The notes beneath the pieces are model-generated. The model did not search any database and was not told the DNA's origin. It worked only from the letters and a program-made list of their open reading frames with translations. Positions 35,332 through 44,716 of a stretch of DNA of 64,000 bases are shown one piece after another. Source of the DNA: Takakia lepidozioides (lineage: Eukaryota > Streptophyta > Takakiopsida > Takakiales > Takakiaceae). Location: NCBI GenBank assembly GCA_030704615.1, contig CM060732.1, positions 46,111,053 through 46,175,052 on the forward strand, given 5' to 3'. Position 1 is the stretch's first letter, and each line of letters opens with the position of its first letter. Made by a program: the position numbers and the translations under genes.

Positions 35332-36276
35332 TGTCGCGCGGCTTTTACTCACCCATCCCTTCGCTATCCGAGGCGGAAACTCCAAGATAGAAGAGTTGGA
35401 AATCTCTAAGTACTCAGCCCGCGCAGAACAATCAGTCATGACCTACAGCTAGTGTATCATGGGGGTGTTTCCTATTTGTTTCCCTTTCCGCATTCATCTT
35501 AGCTACCTTACCATTGATAATTAAGTATCAGTTTGCTTCATCAATCTATCGGTTTCCTTCACTCATCCATTCAATCCACAGCTTCTCTCAGATCTCTCTA
35601 CACAGTGTGATTGTATCTTATAAGTATCAGATTATGATTTATCAGGTATCAGGCCGAAGCCATTATGTCTCTAATCTGCTCTCCAATATCACTACAGCTT
35701 TGCATATAACAAACATCTACTAATCCTCTTTTCTCCTTCATCGTGCTCTCCATCTCTTGCCTCCGATCTCCGCTCCAGCCTGACTCAGAAGTTCTCCCCG
35801 AATAATGATCCCCCTCCTTCATTCCCCGTTTCTCCCTTTATCCTCCTATCCGCGGTTCTAACCGTTTCCCTCTCTAACCGTCGTCTGTGAACTAACATGT
35901 TCCCTTCACAGGTGTTGTTCCCCACAGTCGTTCTCTGTCCTACTCTTCGTTCCCTATTATCGTGACAGCTGTGTCAAGCGGTGACTGGCTGTGTTTTGGC
36001 TGTGTCGGCTGTGACTGGCTGTGTTTGGCTGTGTCTGCTGTGACGACTGTGACGGGCTGTGTTGGCTGTGTGGGCTGTGACGACTGTGACGGGCTGTGTG
36101 GGCTGTGTGGGCTGTGACGACTGTGACGGGCTGTGACGGGCTGTGACAACTGTGTAACCCCCCTCTACAGTGCGCTGCTGTCACCCCTAAGGCTCCTGTT
36201 GGTCTCAGTCTGTGCAAAATTAAGGGTACCCTACAGATCCCGTATAAGTGTCTAAGTCCCCTACAGTCCTCTAACA
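35332..36276 (-). repeat. LTR A (3' LTR of the minus copy)
   Basis: 945 bp; on the plus strand it reads TGTCGCGCGGC through to CCTCTAACA. CACAGCC cluster (as GGCTGTG) at about 35962-36160. Its U5-side end abuts the BED-finger transposase gene, and its ATG-started readout frame runs into that gene. Confidence 0.9.
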
Positions 36277-36297
36277 TTACCCCTTCCCCCTCAAAAA
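36277..36297 (-). other. Polypurine tract, minus copy
   Basis: The complement of TTACCCCTTCCCCCTCAAAAA lies immediately inside the 3' LTR. It is identical in type to the tract at 16569-16589. Confidence 0.85.
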
Positions 36298-36313
36298 GCC
36301 GTGTCCTCACGGT

Positions 36314-39300
36314 TTACTGTTTTCGAGTAGCAAACCTTTGTGAGTGAGCACCTTGTTGACGTTGATAGTTTCGTGGTGGGCTGTGTGTACGAGCCCGAGG
36401 TCTGTCTCTGGTTGATGGAGATGGTTGATCACTACCTGATAAGTGAGGCCTTCTGGAGGCTGATATCGAGGTAATCTTTCCGGCATAGGAGATCCCTTTG
36501 TTTCTTCTCTTCCATCTGAATTGCATAGTCTTCTCCCATGTCAAAAGAATTCTGTGAAGAAACAGTTGTATCAGAATCCTCATCGCCTCTCAGGTGTTTT
36601 AATTTTCGAACTTTTTGTGGAATCATCTGGGGCATACAATGCTCTCCTACCATGTCTGGAAGTTTGTATTTTACAACTTGGTGTAACCGCTGAACAGCAA
36701 AATTGGTGTAGGCACTGAGCTCCTTGTCTGTCCAGATGAGTGGGGTACCAATTACTGGTGCAGCGTGCAAGTACTTCCATGCCACATGTCCCTTATAGAA
36801 AATGTCATCAAGTCCGAATTTCTGTGTTGACAAATGGTTGCAGGCTGCTTGAAACCATGAACGAATTTGAGAATCCTTCTGCATCATAACTTTTGGGTCA
36901 TATAGGTACATATGAGGTGGCACCGAAGGTAATACCCAATGATCTCCACTGGAGTAACTTTGAAAGCGTGTTTGCATCTTTTGTTGCTCAATGTGGTAAC
37001 GTACCAGAAAACAAGCAGCGTAGTATAGCCCGCACCCCATGACAATACTTGCTATCTCCTTGGTCTTGGTATAAATGAGTCCATGTACAACCTGGAAAGC
37101 AACCAATTCCCTCAACATGGTACCTGCCTCGTGCCAGTATTGTGCAAAGTGATGATCTTCAATATGTCGATTGTTTGGAAGAACTTTAGTCCTAGTTGCC
37201 ACTGGCAGCCAAATACGCATGATTTGGTAGTAATGTGCGAATGACTGCGGAGGACTAAATTCTTTCCAAGCCAAATCCAACATGATGGGAATTTGGTTGA
37301 AGGGCATAAGCATAGCCCTGCTGTACTCCCTTGCAGCTGGAGTTTTAGGTGGGTTAAAAGCGGCATTGCCCCATACCTCCGGCTGTGGTGGCTGTGGTGT
37401 GGTTGTAGTAACCACAGGTTCAGCTACTGGTACACTGACCTGTTGTGGTGGTGGTACTGGCTCCTGTATCATTGGCATCTCCTGCACCTCCTGTGAAGAC
37501 TGAAAAGCCAGAGTTCTGGCTTGCAAATAAGAAGCCATTAGCTGTTCCTGAGGGATATAGACTCTTTGGTCGATGTTTGAAGTGAGGTCTTCCACTTGAG
37601 TCTGGAGTCCGTCTACATCCTCTTGTAACTCTGCTATCCTACTATAGACATTGTCTATAGTAGTTGTGGCAATGTTCTGCACCTGCAGTCTGAGCTCATT
37701 CATCTCGCTTTGGGTGAGCTTCCGTGGGCTTTTGCCCTCTACTGGCCCTTGTGCTAACCAGACCTGCATAAGGCTGTTATCCACCAAGCTGCTTGTGGTT
37801 CCCCTGAGAGTTTGCTCCTCTCTTAGCTTGTACAATTCCAACTGCTGTTGTAAAGCCTCCATGCGCTTCGCCTGTGGCTCAACCAATTGCGCATAGGCAG
37901 CAAGTAGATTATTGGCTTCCTTCGAAGCCTTGTTACTGACCGCGATTTCATTTCTATTGGCCACGATGGTTTGTTGCAACTCCACGATGTGTTTCTCTTG
38001 ATCAGCTTCCCTCTGCCTGTATTGCTTGAAAGTATCTTCATGGCGACAGATTGTATTCTTCATATCGACAATGAGCTTCATTTGCTCAACATTCTCTTCT
38101 TCTGCCTTCGTACATTTTTCCGCTTGACTGTTTATTTCTTTTGTTGATTGGTCAAGCATAGTTGTAAATGTAGCACATTGTATCGCCATCCTGTTATGCA
38201 CTGTCTGCAACTCCGTATGTAGTGCATTCAGTTCTTGCAACTTGCTTTCATGCTGCACCTGCATTTGGTATAGCTGTTGCTTATGTGCTTCGTGCAACTG
38301 GTCTTGCGCGAGGCCTGCCTCAATCAATTGTTGCTTGGCCAACTGCAAAGCCATTTCTGTATTGCCCAAGTCCTGCTTCATCTTGAGAGTGACCTCTTCA
38401 TCGACCTTGTTTGCACACTCAGTGGCAAGTCGAGCCTCAAACTCCTTCCTGAGTTCCTCTTTCAAGGCTGTCAATTGGGTAATTGGAACATGGGATTTGA
38501 CATAAGTCCCCAACAAATTAAGTGTCCTGCCTATGGAACTCATCAGCATTGCCTGTTGAGGGTCATCATGGTGAGGTTGCTGCTGTTCCTCCTGATCTTC
38601 AACAGTATGATGTCTCACTAACCATTCAGGCCATTGTCCCACCGGATTTTCTTCCTGAACTACTTCATCTATGACTGGTGTTACAGTGTCATGACCTTCC
38701 GCCTGTGGTACCTCCGACACAGGTGTGTGCATTATATGCACCTCAGGATTTCCCTTGGGCAACTGTTGCACCTCTGGGATTTCTGTCTCCTTGACCAGAC
38801 CAGAATATTCATAGAGAAGGTCCCCTTTCTCTATTTCTGCCACTATCTGTTCTGTAGTTGGAATATCTATCCCTTCACTTTCCAAATCAATTATTTCGGG
38901 TTGAGCTGCATGGATAACTTGTGACCTTGTGACAAGTCGTTCAAGTGGCTGTGTTGGCTGTGATGCAGAAGTAACTTCCTCCTCCCTCTCTGAAGGTCCT
39001 GCTTCCAGTAATAACATTCTTTTGTGCTGCTGTGCCCCTTCCTGGTCATGAGCTTGGGAAACATTATCATGCGGAATCCGTGAAGCCAGTGGATCCGCCA
39101 CTACAGTCTTTCCCCTTCTCTGCCTCTTAGTCTCGGGTTGTGCTGCTAGTCCACCCTCACTGTGTGAAGAGCCTTGCTCTTCCATTGCAGTTGTTTCTGG
39201 CTCAAACACTCCCATTTCCTTCCTTTCTTGTGCATTAAGTATGCCAGAATTAAGGATTATTTGAGCAATGATTGGGCCAGACACTATGATAGGAGACTTT

Positions 39301-40523
39301 GCGGTAGTACCTTGTAATCTTTTCATCTCCTCTACTAGTGCGTTGTACATTATGTCCGCCCATTGTACCTCTTGTCCCTTCAGGCCTTTGAGTATTTCCT
39401 CTGTGAAGGATCTGCTCAAATATTGTTGGTTCTGTTTCAGGGCAAACAGAACGTTCAATACCTGGCCTATCTCTTTTAACCCTGGGTACACAGCTTTGGT
39501 ACAAGCATAACCCTGAGTTTTAAAGAAACTCCCTTCTTGGAATAAGTCCCCTATTTGCAGTCTTGCCCTGTGTTCCCCCACATGCACCTGACCTGCTGGC
39601 AATCGAAACAATTGCTGGAGGTATAGGGGAGTAATCATTAATTCAACTCCCTTCACCGTTGTTGTTCCTGTCCTTGGCTCAAAGTTCTGCAAAAATTGTA
39701 ACATGTACTGTCTATGGTGTAGTGTCCAATCTAGGCTTTGCAATCCTTCCAATCTCAGCTCCTCCAGTATCTTTATCGCCTGTGGGGTAGCCATCGTTTG
39801 TTTCTGCAGAATTGTGGTGCTCTTCACCCTGATTTCCTCCATTCCTCTCACTCTCTTCATCTTAGACTCACAGAACTGCTTTGGCTGTAACAACTGCAGG
39901 AATGCCTGTAGTGCACAAAGCAGAAACGTATGGTTGCCGCAGAAAGCTATGGGTAATCTCTTGTAAGCCTGCGGGGCTTGCAAGCATTGCTCAAGAGAAA
40001 AGCTCTGCTCTGTCGTTTCGTGTCTATGCCACTGCGTAAGTAATATTGCGAGCGTATAGTCTGTTAGTTCCTCCATAGTTTCCAAGTTATAGCATTTATG
40101 GCCTGTCCTGTCGAGACGCCCGTTACTCAGAACGACGCCGCCTCTTGCGCTCAATTTCCCTCCATTTTCTTGATCATTTCTCTGGTTTTCTATTGGCTGT
40201 ATCTGCTGTGACTGGATTTTAACTTTTATCTTCTTTAGTGGACTTTCCCTGTTGGATAGTCCACTAGGATCACACATGCGACATGAATTCGGTTTTTCTG
40301 TACTTGCCGTTCGTTCCGTTTCCCTTTTTCCGTATTCATTAATGGGCCCGCCTTTCATCCCATTTGACGGCCGTTCTTGTCCTCTTTCTTTTTGACACCT
40401 GTCCTTGCACTTCATTCTCTGCTGTGTGTCGCACCCTGACCTCCACGTGTCTATTTTTAAAGTTAATTTCCGTTTCTCTTCCTTCAGCCATTTTCCTGAA
40501 GTTTTTATGTGTCCACTTGTCAC
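36314..40523 (-). CDS. Long 3' ORF of the retrotransposon, coiled coil, function unknown
   Basis: The open frame 40523-36432 has 1363 codons; a missing G in a G run near 36495 shifts the frame, and the native C-terminus continues in another frame to 36314. The start is uncertain: the first ~149 residues are less conserved in openness between copies, and Met150 (MEELTDYTLAILL) is an alternative. Visible parts: Cys/His-containing N-terminal region (about 150-440) with TTVKGVELMITPLYLQQLF, which recalls the 'plant transposon protein' domain found in plant Gypsy elements; a basic KRQRRGK near 466; a Gln/Glu-rich heptad-like coiled coil (about 685-985); a Pro-rich linker; a Trp-rich C-terminal region (about 1060-1290); a Ser/Arg-rich tail. 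No membrane segment or signal peptide is obvious, so a retroviral envelope role is not supported. A structural or RNA-binding role is conjecture. Confidence 0.75.
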
Positions 40524-40547
40524 TGATTCTATGGATCGTGTAACTTT

Positions 40548-40905
40548 AGTAGGCTGTGTTGAGCTGTGACAGGCTGTGTCATACTGTGTTTCGCTGTGAT
40601 AGGCTGTGATGCCTGTGGTAAGCTGTGATAGGCTGTGATGCGCTGTGTTGAGCTGTGACAGGCTGTGTCATACTGTGTTACCCTGTGATAGGCTGTGATG
40701 CACTGTGGTAAGCTGTGATAGGCTGTGACACGCTGTGGTTATAGGCTGTGTGTGCGCCTTGCTGGGCTGTGGTTGGCTGTGTCACGTCGTGACGGGCTGT
40801 GGTTGGCTGTGTCACGTCGTGATGGGCTGTGGTTGGCTGTGTCACGTCGTGATGGGCTGTGATAGGCTGTGTTGCGCCTTGGGGGCTGTGATAGGCTGTG
40901 TCCCG
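40548..40905 (-). repeat. Internal CACAGCC cluster, minus copy
   Basis: It appears on the plus strand as repeated GGCTGTG units, with a ~30-bp higher-order unit around GTCACGTCGTGATGGGCTGTG. It lies between integrase and the 3' ORF, as in copies A and B. Confidence 0.85.
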
Positions 40906-41147
40906 TTTGTTTTGCCCACCCTGGTCGTATATGCTGGGCCCAGCAACAAGTGTTCCATACTCCGTTCGTAACACTGGTGCAGCCCGTGACTGTTCTTGCG
41001 GTTCTATATGCAAATCATGCTGCAGGGGTTTGTCATTGATACCACTGTACCCTTCAACTTATTTGCATTGACTCTTCCCAGCATTTCTTTGTTAATGGTT
41101 TGTAACATAGCGGTGTTGTTATCATACATCTTTTGTATGACATAAGG

Positions 41148-41654
41148 TCATTTCCACGGTGATTTAAGCTTAGAAGCTTGAATCTTTCCTTTCTTCTGCA
41201 ACCATAGAACCAAATCCCCCGTCTTAAAAGTCTTTAACTTGCCTTCATCAAACTGTTCCTTTCGCTTCATCTGAATTCTGGTCATATTATCAGCTGCATC
41301 AGCACGTACTTCTTCCACATGGTATAATTCATGTTTCCTGACCTTGATGGAGTCTTGCAATTCCATTCTTTTTCCCCACTCCGTTCTCATGGTAGGTAAC
41401 AGGAATTCCACTGGAAGTAAGGCTTCCATACCATAAACTAATTGGAATGGTGTATAATTAGTGGTGACTTTATATGAAGTCCTGTATGACCATAAAGCTG
41501 TCAGCAGCTTTGTATCCCAATCCGTTCTGTTTGCATTGACTATCTTAGCCAAGATAGTACATAGTATTTTGTTGGTAGCCTCTGCCTGCCCATTACCCTG
41601 TGGGTAATATGTTGTACTCTTTCTATGCACAATCATAAACTCTTTAGTCAACAA
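41148..41654 (-). pseudogene. pol: Integrase C-terminal part, minus copy
   Basis: Continues integrase after a 4-bp deletion (relative to copy A) between the second Asp and the Glu. It contains YYPQGNGQAEATNKI with the catalytic Glu, then the chromatin/DNA-binding C-terminal region. It ends at 41148-41150 with TGA, where copy A has GGA, giving K-stop-P-Y in place of the KGPY core of the GPY/F module. The rest of the module follows in frame after the stop. Confidence 0.8.
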
Positions 41655-44600
41655 CTCAATGGTTTCATGAAGTGACTTCCTTGATCACTGATAAATTCTA
41701 AGGGACAGCCAAATCGTGTAAGTATGTTCTCGTACAGGAACCTTGCTGTGGACTTGGCTGTGTTGTCCCTCAAAGCTTTAGCTTCCACCCACTTTGTAGT
41801 ATAATCAGTGGCTGTAATTATGTACCTGTTTCGTGTATTCTTGGATGGTGGATTAATTGGTCCAACAAAGTCTAGTCCCCATTTCTGAAATGGTTCCGTA
41901 GGCATTGTAGGATGCAAGGCCATCCTTCCAGATCTCTGCAAAGGTCCTAGCCTCTGACATTCATCACACTTCTGACAATACTCATGTACATCTTTGAACA
42001 AAGTAGGCCACCAGTATCCTGCGAGTAGTATCTTTCTACTGGTAGTCTCTTCTCCAAAATGACCTCCAGCCACTCCTTTATGAACTTCCTCCAAGACTTT
42101 ATTTACTTCATGGTGGTACAAGCATCGTTTTAGTACTCCATCAGGTCCTAACTTATACATTCTGCTTCCTACCATAGTATAAGGTAAAGCTTTGATAGCA
42201 ATTCTCTTCCTCTGCTCCTTACCATAACTAGGTGGGCACTGACCATGAGCAAGGTAGTATCTGATTGGCCACTGCCAATCTAACCATTCATCTGCACTTC
42301 CTTGCACCTCCATTACAAATAAACTCGCATCAGGTAACTGATCGTCCACTCCTGTGGCGGCCTCTCCTGTTGTTAGTCGTGACAAATGATCTGCCACAAG
42401 ATGCAAACGGCCAGGCTTGTAAATAACCTCGAACTCAAACTCATGCAAGATTATTAACCACCTCGCTATCCTTCCACTTATCAAAGGTTTGTTCACCAGA
42501 TATATCAGAGCCTGGTGATCCACATAAAACATAAACTTTCTTCCCAATAGGTAATGCCTGAATTTCTTGACTGCATAAATCATTGCCAATGCTTCTCTTT
42601 CCGTTGTGCTATAGTTCCTCTCAGCACTGTTCATCAACCGGCTAGCATAGTACACAGGTGAATCTATATTCCCTGTAACATTCTGGGCTAACACCGCACC
42701 CAACGCTTCTCCTGATGCATCGCAGTGAACATGAAATACTACATGCCAGTGAGGGTTAATCAGCACAGGTGTAGTTGTTACTGACAGTGTAAGTTCCTCA
42801 AACGCCTGTTGACATTCAGCTGTCCAGGCAAACACTGCATCTTTCTTCAGAAGCTTGCTCAATGGTGCTGCTATTTGTGCATACCTTTTGACAAATCTTC
42901 TGTAATAACTGGTTTGCCCAAGGAATCTTCGTAGACTTTTAACATTCACTGGTGGTGGAGAGACTTTAATGGACTCTGTCTTCCTGGGATCCACAAGAAG
43001 TCCCTTCTTACACACAATGTGTCCCAGAAGCACCCCTGAGTTCACACAGAAAGTACACTTCTCTGGATTCAAGCCCAGACCTCTCATCCTGCATCTGGCC
43101 AGGCATAACTCCAATTTATGCAAGTGCTCATTCTTAGAGCTGTACACACTGAAATCATCCAAAAACACCTGCATGAAATCATCCAGATACTCATGAAAAG
43201 ATTCACTTATCACTCTCTGAAAGGTCGCTGGTGCATTACAAAGTCCAAAGGGCATGACTTTGTATGCATAAGCCCCCCAGTCTGTGATGAAAGCTGTTTT
43301 CCCTTGGTCTTCTTCTGCCACTTGCACTTGATTATAACCACTGAAGCCATCCATGAATGAGTACATCTCATGGCCTGCCACAGTGTCTAATACTGCTTCT
43401 GTGAATGGCAAAGGGAAAGGATCTTTCTTCGTACAAGCATTCAGCTTCTTATAGTTCACACATACTCTTAGTTTGCCATTCTTCTTTGGAACTATAACAA
43501 TGGGTGACAACCAAGTTGTATACTCTATTGGGTATATAAACTTAGCCTCAGCCAACTTCTTTATCTCTTCTCCAACCTTCTGTGCGTAGTTGGGATTCAT
43601 TCTATACCTCGCCTGCTTGATTGGTACTGACCCTGGTTCCAGTTCAATCTTATGCTGACAGACTTCAGGTGGTATCCCTTTTAGATCCTCATAGCTCCAA
43701 GCAAATACATCTCTGTATTTGATGAACAAGCTTTTAGCTTCTTCGAAGAATTCCGGCTCCAAATCAGCTCCTACTTTCACCATCCTCGGTTCCTCCTGAG
43801 TTCCCACATTTACTTCTCTCACCTGCTCATCAGCTGTGATTGTCCAACCAGTCACCACTTCATCCTTTAAGCTCACAGTGGCTGGTTCTTCTAGGATTTC
43901 TATCTCTCCCTCCTTTTCTTCATAGAAATGTGGTGGGTAACTGCTGGTTTCCTCTTCAATTGGTGTTGCCGACACTACACCACAGCAGATACCTCTTAAA
44001 CAACTTAGGCTTTCCAGCCGCATCTCCGCAACCTGCTCCCATTCTGGGTGTGCAGCAAATAGGGTAGCTTCCTGCTCCTCATCCAGTCCTCCTCTCCAGT
44101 CATACTCTCTGACTCCTCGAGGTCTTCTTGTAGCAGGTAATCTACTAGATTTCTTTGTGGTAATTTGTATCTCGTGCATCCCATTATGCACAGTTAGTAA
44201 CTGAGAATTCCAGTCATGGAATACCCTGGCCTGTTTCAGCCACGGACGTCCCAATAATAAGGAGTAAGCCTCCATGACTTCATCCATTTTTAATACAGTT
44301 ACTGTGATCATAAAGATCATTTTCTGTATCTGTATCTTAACTCCTCTTATTAATCCCAATGGCTGCACACTTCTTTGATCTGCCATTGTTACTGTAAATG
44401 GGGCTGGTTTCATGTTACTTAGACCAAGCTTCTTCCTTAATTGGTCTGTCATGATATTTACTCCAGAACCACCATCTATCAGTACATCAGTTAGTTCTGT
44501 GCTTCCAATTCTCAATTGGATTACTGGCATAGAATCATCAAAGTCCATGACTGGTTCTCGCCCTTCCGGCTTCACATTATAACTGGTCACCTTGCTGTTC

Positions 44601-44716
44601 AGGTCTGTGTTTCCTGTCTCTTGGGCAATTCGATTGATTGCATGATACAGCCTGTGCCTACAATAAGGTGCCACAGCTAATAGCTGTCCAATGGTAATTT
44701 TGCTTTGGTCTGACAT
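41648..44716 (-). CDS. pol: pol polyprotein: protease, RT, RNase H, integrase (truncated)
   Basis: 1022 codons. Aspartic protease IDGGSG (Asp81). RT about 390-580: MDGFSG with Asp456, MPFGLCNAPATFQ, and FLDD (Asp520-Asp521) in place of the commoner YxDD, as in Athila-type Gypsy elements. RNase H with Asp666, Glu708, Asp733, Asp776. Integrase: HHCC finger (His879, His886, Cys917, Cys920), Asp949 in DFVGP, Asp1011 in SDQGSHF. The frame then ends early through a 4-bp deletion, and the Glu is encoded by 41654-41148. The Met start is not native: gag runs into pol in one frame in copy A, and here one base is missing near 44700, leaving a 40-bp overlap of the two frames. The products would act in the cytoplasmic particle and the nucleus during reverse transcription and integration. 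Confidence 0.92.
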   Translation of the reverse strand: MSDQSKITIGQLLAVAPYCRHRLYHAINRIAQETGNTDLNSKVTSYNVKPEGREPVMDFDDSMPVIQLRIGSTELTDVLIDGGSGVNIMTDQLRKKLGLSNMKPAPFTVTMADQRSVQPLGLIRGVKIQIQKMIFMITVTVLKMDEVMEAYSLLLGRPWLKQARVFHDWNSQLLTVHNGMHEIQITTKKSSRLPATRRPRGVREYDWRGGLDEEQEATLFAAHPEWEQVAEMRLESLSCLRGICCGVVSATPIEEETSSYPPHFYEEKEGEIEILEEPATVSLKDEVVTGWTITADEQVREVNVGTQEEPRMVKVGADLEPEFFEEAKSLFIKYRDVFAWSYEDLKGIPPEVCQHKIELEPGSVPIKQARYRMNPNYAQKVGEEIKKLAEAKFIYPIEYTTWLSPIVIVPKKNGKLRVCVNYKKLNACTKKDPFPLPFTEAVLDTVAGHEMYSFMDGFSGYNQVQVAEEDQGKTAFITDWGAYAYKVMPFGLCNAPATFQRVISESFHEYLDDFMQVFLDDFSVYSSKNEHLHKLELCLARCRMRGLGLNPEKCTFCVNSGVLLGHIVCKKGLLVDPRKTESIKVSPPPVNVKSLRRFLGQTSYYRRFVKRYAQIAAPLSKLLKKDAVFAWTAECQQAFEELTLSVTTTPVLINPHWHVVFHVHCDASGEALGAVLAQNVTGNIDSPVYYASRLMNSAERNYSTTEREALAMIYAVKKFRHYLLGRKFMFYVDHQALIYLVNKPLISGRIARWLIILHEFEFEVIYKPGRLHLVADHLSRLTTGEAATGVDDQLPDASLFVMEVQGSADEWLDWQWPIRYYLAHGQCPPSYGKEQRKRIAIKALPYTMVGSRMYKLGPDGVLKRCLYHHEVNKVLEEVHKGVAGGHFGEETTSRKILLAGYWWPTLFKDVHEYCQKCDECQRLGPLQRSGRMALHPTMPTEPFQKWGLDFVGPINPPSKNTRNRYIITATDYTTKWVEAKALRDNTAKSTARFLYENILTRFGCPLEFISDQGSHFMKPLSC

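Noticed and set aside
34873-35439. 188-codon ORF starting MTDCSARAEYLE as a native transposase start
   Set aside because: The first 36 codons are LTR sequence found at other LTR ends; it is a fortuitous fusion at an insertion junction.
36314-40523. Retroviral-type envelope for the 3' ORF
   Set aside because: No signal peptide, fusion peptide or transmembrane segment is visible; the protein is coiled-coil and Gln-rich instead.
44677-44716. Programmed -1 frameshift between gag and pol in the minus copy
   Set aside because: Copy A reads through the same junction in one frame; the overlap in the minus copy comes from a single missing base, so this is a mutation and not recoding.
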